From NCBI GenBank assembly GCA_028752905.1, contig JAQNBH010000015.1, positions 35,322,163-35,386,162 of the forward strand: 64,000 bases of DNA, in the 5' to 3' direction. This document shows positions 46,069 through 58,120 of the stretch, piece after piece; position 1 is the first letter of the stretch, and the number at the start of each line of letters is the position of its first letter. The notes beneath the pieces are model-generated. The model worked only from the letters and a program-made list of their open reading frames with translations. It did not search any database and was not told the DNA's origin. The stretch is from Cladorhizidae sp. MBARI D1340-BT2. Taxonomy: Eukaryota; Porifera; Demospongiae; Poecilosclerida; Cladorhizidae. A program made the translations under genes and the position numbers.

Positions 46069-48669
46069 CAGGGCCGTATATAGGAAAATTTGAACGGGGG
46101 GGGGGGGGGGCCATTATCTAAGAAAATTTGACTGGGGAGGCGGTTGCGTGCATTGGCCATAGGTGTGATGTATGCAGAAACTAAAACTATACTTCTATTT
46201 TGTGAAGTGCATATATATGAGGCTAAAAAGGAGTATATACATGACATCACAGCATTAGAACATCTCAACAAAAACATACAGAAATGCAACCACCAAATTT
46301 TAATGTTCACAGTACTGATTAAAAATTGCAGAATGTGACAGAGTTATCTCATTTTTTCCCCACTGACTTGTCTCTAGTTAGCCTTTCTTTCATAAATATC
46401 CTCTGATGATGGAATAAATTCAGTGTCATGATGAATCAAGAACACTAATTCACTCAACCACTCTTCTTTCATTGAAGAACGTGTCCAAAGCTTTAGACGA
46501 CAAAGAGCAGAAAAAGATCCTTCACAAGATACACTTCCCACAGGTATAGTTAAAAAGACTGTTAATATTTTAGTAATTGCGGGGAATGACTGAGGATTAC
46601 ACTCAGAGAGATCAGTGAAACAGATCCAAAAAACTTTTCCATTTAGTTATTTCAACAGGAAAGTCAGTCTTCTCTTCCAAGGACATAAATTTCCCATAAT
46701 AAGAGTGTTTTATTGCTACTCAGTTTGGATAAATATAGTGGTATCAGAGATTCAGCTGCAATAATTTCCTTATGCTCATTGGAAAATCGTGTTTCTATCT
46801 GCTCAACGACATGGTCAATAAATGGGTAATATACATTGATTCTTTAGTAATCAGAAGGAGTCTGGCTAACATGTCCTGCATTGGCTCGATGGTGCTGAAC
46901 AGTAGCAGTTCGTAGTTTCACAATTGTTAAATTAATAGACAAGGCTAGCATTTAAATTCTGCTCCAAACTTTCTCCCAGCAGTCATTTTTTCTGGCATCC
47001 TGAATGCATTTCTTTGCAGTGTTTACATCCCTGTAGGCTTCTGCAAGATCACACTGTTTATCATGTAAAGCTAGTATCACTGAAAACTAAGGAAACAAAG
47101 AACTGCCTGTGTAACAACCAGTGTGACAACAAATTGGCTATCTTCTAGAAGCTGCATATATGTGACATATTGGGCTATAAGAGCTAAAAGAGTCCTCACC
47201 CTTGCAGTTCAACGGGTGGCACAAAATTTAGGCACATGATACCTCCTTGAACATGCTTCTATTTCAGTCTAAGCTCATCATCATCTTCAAGAAGTCAAGT
47301 AGCTCTTTTCCTTGGTCAGTAGATGCAACTTCAAAAAACATTCTTTACACTTGGCTCTACCAGATAAAAACTATGTCAACTTTTGGATATCATCAAAAAG
47401 GTTACGGATAATGGCACACCCGTACAACTTCTGCAAATGGCAAGATTCAAAACATGTGAACGGCAATGAACATATGTGGCATGGGGATATTTTTCAGATA
47501 CTTTAGCCTGTACTCCATTTCTACTTGAACTCATTACAGAGGCTCCATCATACACTTTACCAACTAGAAAATACATGTTCAATCCCCATTGCTCAAATGT
47601 AAAGAGCAAAGCATTAGCAATCATTTGAGCATTCATCTTTGCAATTTTAATAAACCCCAGGAATCTTCATAAACTTCACAATTATTAACAAACCTTGCAC
47701 AGATACTAACATGTTCCACATTTGAAAGGTCTTCAGTTTCATCATCCATGAGACTCCAGTATGAAGATAATATTGATCAAATATTCTCACGAATAGTGCC
47801 TTCGCATATGGAAATTATTGTATTCTGTACTAGGGTTGATGTATACCTAGCATTTTTAGCAGCATGCTGAAAATGCTCTTTAAGATCTGTGTCAAACTGT
47901 GACTTCCAGTTCACCAAAAAAGCGAAGTTTCTATCTTTAGTTTTTGTGATCTTGTTCCAATTACCTTGAAAAGCAATGCCTCTCTTACCAAGGGCTACAA
48001 CCACATTAATGATTGACAAAATGCCCTTCTTAGTATGGGCCTGCTGAATTACCACTACTTTGGCCATTAGCAAAGCAACATCTAAACCAGGTTGTTGAGT
48101 TTTTAGGAAAAGACAAGTTTTTCCATCTGCTAGCTTGTGCTTCACTTTCCTTGTGCTTATCAAATAAGCTGCTCTTCTTACCGAGAGTTTCTTCCATTTA
48201 TTAAAGCCCAGGGGGAAGAAAACAGGGATTTGGTGTCTACACTTGCAAAGCACAGGCATGGCAGAGAGTATGCACTACCATTTTATATGCTATAATGCAA
48301 CCATGGCCTATTTACTGTCAAGCTTAGACTAAATCTTCTCCCTGAAGTGACAGGGAACACAAAATTAGGTGGGAATTTAAACTTGGACGTCAAGAGTGTT
48401 AGCTTATCATCGACATCCAATAAGGAATGCTTTCCAGCATAAAATGCTGGCAGCCAGATGGCAAAAATATTTTTTGCACTGCTAGCACACTGACAGCTAA
48501 AATTAACAGGTTGATGTTTTAATTAATCATACATGTACTGATTATGTGCCTCTTGACTTCCAAGCCCACCTATTTTTGGGGGCCTCTGAATTTTGTAGCC
48601 AAATATATCAGGGGGGGACTTCCCCCCTGCCCCCCCCCCCCCCCCCCCCCCCCCATAAATACGGCCCTG
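46069..48669 (-). mobile_element. hAT element (ZMYM1/DUF4371 type), complete ends
   Basis: Terminal inverted repeats CAGGGCCGTAT at both ends (left reads on with ATAGGAAAATTT, right complement with TTATGGGGGG), flanked by CTCTA at 46064-46068 and CTCTA at 48670-48674, a 5-bp target duplication. Just inside each end is a long G (46097-46110) or C (48630-48653) run. It carries a decayed minus-strand transposase. Confidence 0.85.
46330..48250 (-). pseudogene. hAT transposase, ZMYM1-like
   Basis: The N-terminal part (47777-48259) ends with FDTDLKEHFQHAAKNARYTS and LVQNTIISICEGTIRENI, the DUF4371 block. The next piece (47376-47636) has YDGASVMSSSRNGVQAKVSE and TYVHCRSHVLNLAI, the core of the RNase-H-like fold. 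The C-terminal hAT dimerisation motif reads CEGSFSALCRLKLW near 46490. It would cut and paste hAT DNA. Frameshifts and stops between 46500 and 47370 inactivate it. Confidence 0.8.
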
Positions 48670-48759
48670 CTCTATGTATAATTAGATGAGGCATACTTGT
48701 GATGCTTGAGTTTGAGCATAGGCATCAGTTGTAGGAGCTCTTGCTACAAGAGCTCACAC

Positions 48760-49060
48760 AAGATGCTTACTAATGTCAGAAGCTAGAGTTGCTGGACCAG
48801 ATAGGAAGGAAGTCTTATACTCTACTCTATGAAGAGTATAGAATTGGCCAGTCTACCGTCTCTGACATTAAAAAGAAGGAGTCTTCACTTGGATAGTACA
48901 AGCGCAAGATCACAGATATGGGAGTGAACTGGCCAGTGCAGATAATGAAGCTGGGGAAGAGAGAACTTTACCTGTAGCTCAAACAGAAACAAGTGGAAGG
49001 AATCCCACTCACATGATTTATATTGTGGAAAGGCCTGTGAGTTGTACAAACAGTTGAGTG
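48760..49060 (+). pseudogene. Tigger transposase N-terminal DNA-binding part
   Basis: Reads LELLDQIGRKSYTLLYEEYR then IGQSTVSDIKKKESSLG, a CENP-B/psq-type helix-turn-helix. After a stop and frameshift comes a second DNA-binding block resembling LYLWLKQKxVEGIPLT and CELYKQL. It ends where the hAT at 49066 begins. Confidence 0.65.
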
Positions 49061-49329
49061 AGACTCAGGGTAAGATGAGGATGAGGCCACTTGCGGCCAC
49101 GAAAAATTATTTTTTAAATGTTTGCAAATAGCCATTAGAAGTTCATGATTTTTGTCTATTCAACTACTGTTCTACCATGGTTTGAGTCACAATTGAGTTA
49201 TGAAATTACACATTACAAATCAAATCTACCAAATATTGCATGCTTGTGTTCATTGGCATCAATGAATTGATTACCAATATCTGATTTTGTCCAGTCTATC
49301 CTGATGCTCATACAAAAGTAATAATGTTA

Positions 49330-51276
49330 TTAAGACGAAGTTGAGTCATTGTAAGATCTGAGATAGGTTTTAAAATGCCTAAAGGCACTAAATGACCTCT
49401 CACTTGTTGCATTTGTTGCTGGCAATACAAGCAACACTAAGACGATGACTTCCGAAAATAGATGGTTAGCGGGTTCAGGTAGTCCCTTAAGGTTGAAACT
49501 ATATTGATAGTTAAATGTCTTCACCCAACTGATTGGACAGTGTCTTAAGCTGCACCTCAAGGTTATCATAATGAATATCGTCATGATAATGGCTCCTCAC
49601 AGCTTCCACTTCTTGCTCATGAGGATGTCCTTGGCATCCTTTGAGGAGTAACTGCTCTAATTTTGAGTAGATTTGGTAACCTGGCTGGTCAAAACGGTCT
49701 TCAATGCACTGTATGCTCAAGTCCAAAGCTTCATAAAATATCCTCCTGTAAGGCTGTGATGAAAATTACTGTCACCATCTTCATAGAGCCTTGGAAGCCT
49801 TCTCTTTCGTGGAAGAACAGGATCACCAACATCTACCTGCATTGCCTTTGTTTTGACAACCTTCCAAAACCCCTTGAAGTAATCATCATCTGTACTCATT
49901 CCCTGTAATGTTTGCTTGACCATTGTAGCAACTTGCTGGCCTTCTGCTGCAGACAGATTCTTGTGCTGCAGTGTACGCTTAAATTGTCTAAATGTCTCAA
50001 CAACAACTGTGCTAAAGAAATGCCCCAAAAAATAATCATTTGGGAAGAAATTCCAGTTATTCGGGCCCTAATTTCAGTATCCTTTGACTGATCATAAGAA
50101 ACAGCCCATAGCTCCTGAAACAGTGTAATTGTCAAGTACACTCTAGAGTGAGTCACCACGCACCGTCCAATGGGTAGCTTCAATCCAGGAGTGTCTGGTT
50201 CCAATTCTCTTTTAATTTCCTAAATATTCCATCACGCTTCGGTGAAAATTTGATTAACTCACATAATTCATAAGTTGTATCTATTGAATCTCTTAGCAAT
50301 TTACATCTTTTCATAGTGTCTCCTGCAGCCAAATTTAAGGCGTGCCCATAACAATGGGTATATATAGATGGGCTCATCAGCTCTTTGCTACTCCACCCTT
50401 TGCTCCTGACATGGTGCTGGCCCCATCATAGCACTGACATCTTACCTTGTGTATATCTAAGTTCAAGGCTAATAATACATCCTTGATTACTGTGTAAATG
50501 TTTGTAGCATCTGTACTGTCAAGCTGATACAAACCTAAAAGTTCTTCATGTACATCAATTATTGTCTACCCAACAGAAAACCAAAACTATATATAATTAT
50601 AGCAGTGGCTTCATCAGCCATAATAACCTAAAAATCTGCTTGCTGCAAATTAGCTGCTATATCATGAAGAACAATAATTATGTGCCATTAGTGTTATAAT
50701 TTCATTCTGTTTGTCTTTAGAAGCATACGTATAATTTTGACGAGTAAGCCATTTTGAGATGTTAGGATTATCAATCAAATGAAGAAGAAACAGCTGCATA
50801 AAATTTGAATTTAATTCTTTGCTGTCAGTTCCTCAGTTCCCCATTTCCTCAGAGGAATACCTTGCCTAGCTAGGAACTGTATATTTTCTAAAATTGTTTT
50901 TAATATCTGACGATTTCCAGGTTTTTTACTTGCATGACCAATGTCAAGCAGCTCATCGATGCTCTTAGCTTGGGTTGGTAAGATAAAAAGGGCTTCACAT
51001 GCCTCCCTACGATGCTCAGACTCATGGTGTTTCATATTCCATCTTTCCAATTGGAAAAGCCAGCTGATATCTATATAAAATAAGATATGGTAGATGTAAA
51101 TATGCTAACTTTCTATTATAGAATATACTTACAAAGGCACTATCTGGTCTTTTTGAAGCCAAAATCTTCTTTTGAGCCACTGCCTTTGTACAAGAATGGC
51201 AAAAAATGGCGTCCTTCTCTACATCATAGTGAAGAAATAGATAATCCTGAAACCACTGTGCTCGACAAGATCTCAA
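49330..51276 (-). pseudogene. hAT transposase with TTF-type zinc finger
   Basis: From the N-terminus: WFQDYLFLHYDVEKDAIFCH and CTKAVAQKK (TTF-type zinc finger), a splice-like gap, HHESEHRREACEALF (zinc-finger end), a DUF4371 region, RCQCYDGASTMSGAKGGVAK, YTHCYGHALNLAAGDT, and at 49330-49450 the dimerisation motif NATSERSFSAFRHFKTYLRS. Same superfamily as the element at 46069 but a different family. Several stops (near 50400-50700) show decay. Confidence 0.8.
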
Positions 51277-51431
51277 CCTTGACCCATACTTCTTCTTGGG
51301 GAAATTAAACCTTTTCCCTGGATGAAAAGGTTCAATGCACTCCAGCTGGCTCTACTTCAGTTGAAAGGTCAATAGCCTGTTGACCTTTGAACTATAGTGT
51401 AGCTAATTGAAAATTACATTCATCTACTGAT

Positions 51432-51490
51432 TAACAGACAATCTATTGTTTGGTCACTACTGTAGTGACGAAACAATAGACTGTCTGTTA
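51432..51490. repeat. 59-bp near-perfect palindrome
   Basis: Arms TAACAGACA-ATCTATTGTTT and its complement, with ggtcactac/gtagtgacg at the centre (51461) and about three mismatches. It lies in the terminal region of the second hAT. It would form a strong hairpin on either strand. Confidence 0.9.
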
Positions 51491-51575
51491 CATATAGCAG
51501 GCAACTAGCTATATATTTATATATTTTTTTTTTGAAAAGTTGGGTGGGCCGGCCCACCCTGCTAAGCCAACCCTG

Positions 51576-52180
51576 TAAGAGAGCTGTCCAGAAGCTTATT
51601 GCTTCATCTGGTTGTATGCGGAGGTTCTGCAAACCCAATACTATTAGGAAGTTTTCATTGCAGGGGGCAGAGCTACCAACTGCCTATAAATTCACCCCCA
51701 AGTTCCAAGTTTTTGTTAGGGACAGTGGCTACAGTCTTAACCAAGTTTTTAACAGTGATGAGACTTGCATCTATTGTTGACTTCTTGAAGAGAATCTACA
51801 TGCTGAAAGTGTCAAGGATAGTTGCAACATCCTGGAATGAGATCAAAGAGAAGCCCCTCCAGCTCTTGAGGAAGATTCTCCCTATGGAGAAGGAAGATGA
51901 GGAAAGCCTAGACTGCCAAGAACCTGATGCTGATGACCCTTCAGGAGCTGATTGCCACTCCTACTTCCAGGTTCTTGGGGAAGATTTGGATGAGAGTGAC
52001 ATTGGGGAGTGGCTGCAGGCTGACACCAGTGATAATGGCTATGCTCACTTGATCGATGCAGAGATAATTTCAGAAGTGATAAGCCCTGACTCAGATGAAC
52101 CTGATGATGTGAAAGAGACAATAGCTGACTCCTCCTCTCCATTGATCCCACATGGAATGCTTCAATCTGTAAATCTATAT
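51576..52180 (+). pseudogene. Tigger transposase DDE start and C-terminus
   Basis: Reads KLIASSGCMRRFCK, FSLQGAELPTAYKFTPKFQV and GYSLNQVFNSDETCIY (first catalytic Asp in SDET). Shortly after, a large in-element deletion jumps to the C-terminal tail FLKRIYMLKVSRIVATSWNE, acidic linker, IGEWLQADTSDNGYAHLIDA EI, a typical Tigger/jerky ending. The second and third catalytic residues are missing, so it cannot transpose. Related to host jerky/tigger-derived genes but clearly a broken transposon here. Confidence 0.75.
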
Positions 52181-52184
52181 CTAT

Positions 52185-52700
52185 ATAAAGTGGATAACCG
52201 TTGGCAAATACCAATTACTTAGTTTGACTGCTCAACTATGTTGTAAGAACTTATTCTTGGTAAAGTGACTATAATTATGTATGCACATACACATATAATT
52301 ATACAAGAACAAAAATGTTTTCAAATTACTATATAATTATAGTGGATGAACTTGTCAAAAGTAAATGGCTATACTTCCTTAGTTGACCTGTTACAATTTA
52401 TCATTTTTTAAAAATCCTATAATATTGGTTTATGTGAGCAGTTTAAATCTAAACAGAACACAAAGCATAACTCAATAAAATTAATGATATTGTTGATTGA
52501 TTGAGTTCCCTTTTCTGTTAAGTTTTACCCAGGTGATGAAAATCTACGAATCGAAGCATTCTGCATTAATACATTTGTTGTCATGGTTTGAGTAAGTTCA
52601 ATAACATTCTCATAAGAGGAGCAGGTTAGTCCAAGAAGGCTGTTAGACAGTAAATCTAGTAGTTCCTCACCACTCAAATAAATAGTTATAGAGAAACAAC
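52185..52700. repeat. Upstream-flank duplicate, younger copy
   Basis: Closely follows 19554-20300 (gtggataaccgttggcaaat, tgtcaaaagt.aatggct), including a diverged form of the hammerhead-like inverted repeat (52440-52560). Confidence 0.75.
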
Positions 52701-52713
52701 CTCAAAAATAAAT

Positions 52714-53330
52714 TTGAAACAGGAAAAAACACAATTTCAATACTATCAAGGAATTGAGCCATCGAAAGAATGGGCAGGTGAGGTATGCATGTCTAGACAG
52801 CATTTAATATACTTCCAACATTATGCAGGGACAAAATGGAAGTATATAAAGCAACATGCATTAGCAGATATATCTTCCATCATGGCATCAATGAATGAAC
52901 AACGCTTGAATTGGATGGTGGGCTATGAAAGAAAGAGGATGATGTTAGAGGTGAGTGAGAAAGATTCAGGCTGAAGAATGCAAGCATGAAGAGGGAATGA
53001 ACCAGGCTATGTTTAGGTTCCTACAACAGGCAATGGATTCCTCTATTCAACCTTCATATTCTCTTGACATGCCTATGAGAGCCACTCAATATTAGAGAGC
53101 ATGCCATCAAATTATGCACCCAACCATTGGTACAATCCTTTCTCACCAAATTGAATATGAGAAGGAAAAGTTTCAAGATGGAACAAAAATCTTAATGTAT
53201 ATTTATAGCATTGTGGAAAACTATCAGTTATGACAAAGTAGTATCAGGGTGGTAGCTGAAAATGCTTTCAGCCAGTGTAAGGTCCCGTGTTAGGGACCTC
53301 CCTATCAGCCCTAACAACATGGGAGCAACA
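52714..53330 (+). pseudogene. Possible Harbinger-type transposon remnant
   Basis: The frame 52714-52974 ends in a Lys/Arg/Met-rich helix (NEQRLNWMVGYERKRMMLEV). Around 53240-53340 the plus strand reads RVVAENAFSQCKV and DLPISPNN, similar to the RRVVENAFG...R block at the end of PIF/Harbinger transposases. Weak similarity only. Confidence 0.25.
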
Positions 53331-54209
53331 CTGCAGGTGTTAACCTGCAGAATGCTCATGAACAAACATTAAACTTTGAAGTAGATATCTAATAGATACA
53401 CGCATAAACAAACACACAGACCTGGCAGTAATACTTGTATTCCATTGGACAGTCTTAATCAAGCACATGCATGCATTTTACCTTATATGGTCACATCGCT
53501 GGAAAGGGGGTGGGGGAGGCTAGCGATGACTACCTCTGGGCAAATTATGCAGCTTGAGTTTGTGTCTTGTCTGAGTTTAAAAAAAGTGCTAAAACACTAA
53601 GAGCGTTGAACCTTAGCTAGACTGTTTGGGACAGTACATACCCTAACCAGCTGAAGGAATAGCAGAGGTCCTATATCTAATGACTTGACTTCAAGCTGAC
53701 CAACTTCACAAGTATCATTGCAGCATGGCTCATTCTTCTGTGAAACTTGTCATACTCTTTTTAAATCATATGTTTTTGTCACTATAAATCTCTCCATTAC
53801 GGTAACTGATGTGTTATTCTGGTAGGGGAGTGCTAGATGCAGCATTGCCAAACAACAGTTTCAGTTGGATTTCACTGTGCCCAAGTTCTAATAAAACATT
53901 TTGGCAAAGGCTTCCAAGTTGCTATCTTTATGTGGATATATTTACTACCATCACGAATGTGAAAACCCGGATGCGCAGATATATCTGATATTTGCACTAA
54001 AAATATATCAACTCTATGAACATTGACTCATGTAGACCAACAAAGATTTTCTGCACTCACATGTCTATCTGAGCATCTGATCTGTGATAAGTTCATCGAA
54101 GTAATATTTATTGTAGTTATAAGAGTATGTGAATGTTGTGCTTCTTCACGAGTTACTTCCAGGTCGATGTCTTTGCACTCTTTTTGTGTATCAAGACCAA
54201 GTAGGTGAG
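53331..54209. other. No gene seen
   Basis: AT-rich, no family recognised. The end (from about 54170) is already similar to the flank upstream of 21780. Confidence 0.4.
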
Positions 54210-56880
54210 CATCTTAGATATCCTTCGCAACTAAACTAGGTGGGATTCTTCTCCTATTAATTATTACCAAATAGGGGGAATCTTACCGAGACAAGAGTTT
54301 CCTATCTTTCTAGGTGGTAATACTCCACCATTCTCCAGTTCCAGTCCTAAACCTTATGCTCTCTTACTTTTGCTAACATTCTTCTTTCTCTTTTCTTTTT
54401 CTTTCCTAGTATATAAAAGTCTTCACATTTAACTAAATTAGGAAGTTGTTTCATTTTCAGCCATAGCTTAGTAAAGATATAAGGCTGTTTGGTAAACAGA
54501 TGTGGCTGATATTGAATTGATACTTCCTCTTGTAGTAGAAGTGCAAGGAGTGGATAATTTGGCATAAATTCAATTACATCATAATTATATAAACATGATT
54601 TCAAACCTCAAAACTTTTCCCTGAAGTCTTTCCAGACTCATATCTTTAATGCCAGAGAAAAGGTTAGCTTTGATGTTTATATGCATTATTGATGAATATC
54701 CAGGGTGCAAATCAGGAGCACAAACTAAAACATCTGAAAATTTGGAGCATGTACAGTCATTTCTCAGCCATAAGGATCTGACCACGTCTGACCAGGTGGT
54801 TTAATTATAAAATATCATTTTGCATATAATTATTCATGCTGCAGTCTGATTCATATACCAAAATGTAGCCAGCACAGTATGCTTTTTGATGGTATTTTCT
54901 TTTGCCATGCATCTTTTTCTTTTGAAACCACTCGTTGGAATATGAAGTGAAATCACACCTCAAACTACTTTTTAATCGCTACTTTCCAGCATAAAGTCCT
55001 GAATGGCTAGGACAACTGTAATTGATAGTGCTGTACAAACACTACAGATTGAATCCCAAGAAATGGTTTTAACATATTTTTCAAGTGGATTGGTCGTTGT
55101 GTGAAGATGGGATAAATTATAAAATAGAAACATTAACAAGACCTTGTGGTTACGAGTTTGGAGCCTTATAGATTCTGCACACTTCACTGTAGGAACTAGA
55201 TATATAGCTCAAATCTCTGTGAGCTCTCTTTTGTTATTAATAGGCTGCATAGGTATAAATACAACTAAAGTTACACGCAGCCAAAGTAGCAATACCTCAA
55301 AATCTAGTGCCTGTGCTGGCTGCAGTTCTAGTTTACTAATAGGAAAGTGCTAGTAGTTGAAATTGTTATCTGTGGCTAGAGGAATCCCAACTCCACAAAA
55401 CAAGTGCATTCATTAAGTGCTGACAAGTAGCTAGGCATGCATGTGTGCTTAAAATATAATTTTTTCATTTACAAGAAAATAGATTTTCGGTGTGCCCAGC
55501 TTGCCTACTTCATAATGTTTTAACACTTAATGAGTATACTCATTGCAGTGGAGGGATTCCTATAACACAGATATCATTTTCAACTGGCCAGCACTTTCCA
55601 ATCAGGAACCACAATTACAGCCAGTTCAGGCACTCAGATTTTGAAGCACCTCTACCTTCGCCAGATGAAACTTTAGCATAGTTATATCTATGCATATTTT
55701 TTTTAATGTTAAAAGTGAGCACACAGAAATGTTTGAGCTACATATCAAGTTCACACAATGAAGTGTGCAGAATCTATGAAGCTCAAAAGTCATAACCACA
55801 AGGTTTTGCTTGTGTTTCTATTTTATAATTTAGAAACTCCTTCACATGAACAGAAGTCCAATATATTTTAAAAAACCTCGATCTCTACTCTCTTTGTACA
55901 GCTTATCAATCACAGTTGTCACAACCTTTCAAAACATGAGGCATGATTTCACTTCACATTCCAAAGCATGTATGGCAAAACAAATAAACTATTTGAAAGC
56001 ATACTGCTCTGGCTACATTTGGTATAACATCAGGACTGTAGTTGTGAATCTGAGCAAAGATGTGGTGCTTTATAATAAAACCACAGCATTTTCAGATGTG
56101 GTCAAACCCGGCCTAATTTCACAGGGATTTCATCCCCCAAACTCTCGACACAGTCAGCACCTCTCAACTGCCTACCATATACATGTAATAGAAATTGACA
56201 AGCATTGAAGAAAACCTTCAAAATGATCATCTGGCATCAGCAAACTATTATTAAATTATGACCTGAAGCTATTTGCATTCAGCGCTTCAATTGAAGGGAT
56301 ACTATAATCAAGTTCCAGTTGAGGGGATGTCTTTCAAATTTGTGTTTAAAAATGGCTGATGATTGCCATTTCTGGCTGATCCTACTCTTTCTGAAATCTC
56401 TTCTGCTGAGGAAAGTTACACAGGCACCTATGCCTGACGGGAAACGCTTTAATTCTTAGAGGGGGAAAAATGATTCTGCTGGGTTTCTTTGCTATAACAT
56501 TGTTGTAGATCTAGTCCAGTGTTGCTTATTTGTCCTTGGTTTCCAAATGGGGGGCGGGAGGAGGATTGGAAATTATAGCTATTTAATTTAATTTAATTGT
56601 TCTGTTAAGCCTTGAGATAGGCCATATTAAGTTCATTACACAAATGACTACTGAAGGTAAACCATTAATTAACTACTTGAGTGATTATTACAAACATAAT
56701 AATTAATTACTAAGCGAGTTGGTTTTGGGATTGCTATGAAGATTGCGAGGAGCTGCCAAAAATAAAAAGGCTTGGAAACCTAGGTACCAAACATTAAGTG
56801 TTTCCTCTCCTCCCACCACTTGTGCACATTTTTCTTCTATCTACCCTAGCCAACACCTCTTCCTTCATCCCTGCCAAGGA
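54210..56880. repeat. Upstream-flank duplicate, right part
   Basis: Direct-orientation counterpart of 21780-24330 (words gacaagagtttcct, ggtggtaatactccacca.t, gtatttcctctcctcccacca). It contains a diverged foldback (54850-56030) and ends with the same G-rich tract and LINE-flank start seen at 1 and 23947, but with no LINE following. Confidence 0.8.
54850..56030. repeat. Foldback element, diverged copy
   Basis: Counterpart of 22390-23520 inside the duplicated block; centre about 55470. Arms are visibly more eroded than at 40705-41398. Confidence 0.65.
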
Positions 56881-56979
56881 GCTACCGTAAATTCTGGAAT
56901 TATAGCGCCTTCTCATCTGAACAACAGATTCTCTGATGTATAACGCAAAGCAATTATGGCTTCAAGCATTGTTCCATCT

Positions 56980-57220
56980 GTCTTCATGACAGACGAGTAG
57001 GCAGATTCATCACTGGTAGAGGAGCTCATAGCATAACAATCTCCCTAGATCTTCAACTCTACAACAAGAGTTGCATTTGTGGAAGTGCAAATGGAAGTTA
57101 GCTGAAAAAGGCCGACTTCCAGATAGACCTTCAAAGTCACTTGAATGTTGCCTCAAAACCCACCTCCGCTCTACCATCGGACAAGAGAGAATGACAGGTC
57201 TAGCACTCATGCAATATTGC
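56980..57220 (+). pseudogene. hAT transposase C-terminal scrap
   Basis: Reads QQELHLWKCKWKLAEKGRLP, DRPSKSLECCLK then THLRSTIGQERMTGLALMQY. The last block is the hAT dimerisation end (LRSTMGQERL.GLAL); the central part (SERSFSAL) is deleted. A fourth, separate hAT remnant. Confidence 0.6.
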
Positions 57221-58119
57221 TAGCGTGTGAAATGGCTATATAGTAGATACATCTGTCATGCGAGTAGATGGTAGCTTGTTCCCCATTGGGCATTTCGCTA
57301 TAGATCATTCACTTAACTGTGGCAGGTACCCAATTCGACTCCAGGATACTCTTCGCCTCTCTCCTGTTGAAAATACTGCAACAAATTCATCTCTTTTAGA
57401 TCATGAACTACACTATCTGTCGGTGTGATCACTTTTTTATATTGATGACTGCTACTAATGTCGCAAATCTCACGCCAGATTTGTTTGGTTTGGCGTGAGA
57501 CTGAGCCTCCAGAGCAAGCGTGAGAGTTGGCAACTCTTGACTGCATAGCTATAGCTAGAAGATTGTGCTAGTTACAATCTATGGAATTAGATAATTGTCA
57601 CTGTTATTTTGTAATCAATGGTGCTGTAGAATAAATGGTGTTTTACCTGATTCAGATTGTAGGACTTCACATGAGCATCAGAATCTACTTCAGCTTGTCT
57701 CTTAAGGAAACAGTGCGAAGGTTACATCACTGAGTTCAGAAAATCAGGTTCAGGTATGAAACATAGGTATATTTAACAACATGTACTCTGTGACGGAAAG
57801 TCGTCCTTCTGCTGAAACAGACACTTTAACTGTTCAGTCAGATCCACACTTTCGTCCGATGCCTGGGACCTATTCCTAGCCACCTGCTAGAAATCTTATC
57901 CCAAGCCAAACTTAGTATCTCTCCCCGAGATACTGGCTACCCACTTGAAACAAGTATATTATATATTAAATACAGATAGAGAATCACACATACACAGTGT
58001 CAATCAACACTATTATAATCTCAATCAAAGTTCTTACAATAGTTCTTAAAGTTCAACATAAGTTCTTCTGGGCATAGGCCGTAGCGTGTTTCTATCTTTT
58101 ACATAGTCTCCTTTTATAC
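57221..58119. other. No gene seen
   Basis: Short frames (57313-57546 minus) have no recognised family. An imperfect hairpin-like cggaaagtcgtcc lies at 57794. Confidence 0.4.
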
Positions 58120-58120
58120 T

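Larger units (their letters stand above)
49066..51575 (-). mobile_element. Second nested hAT element
   Basis: Interrupts the Tigger transposase. Both ends start CAGGGT and have a GGCC-rich palindrome just inside (left gaggccacttgcggccac; right ggtgggccggcccacc at 51542-51559). No clear target duplication was found, so the end points are estimates. It encodes a decayed hAT transposase on the minus strand. Confidence 0.6.
45839..52180 (+). mobile_element. Tigger/pogo element with two nested hATs
   Basis: Begins at TA|CAGTGCAACCTTGCTAATCTG, the pogo/Tigger-type terminal repeat. The plus-strand transposase is split: the HTH part lies at 48760-49060 and the DDE/C-terminal part at 51576-52180, separated by a hAT. 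Another hAT (46069-48669) lies between the terminal repeat and the HTH. The far terminal repeat is not visible at 52180, where duplicated host DNA resumes. Confidence 0.65.

Noticed and set aside
51882..52214. 110-residue minus-strand ORF
   Set aside because: Shadow of the Tigger transposase C-terminus on the plus strand.
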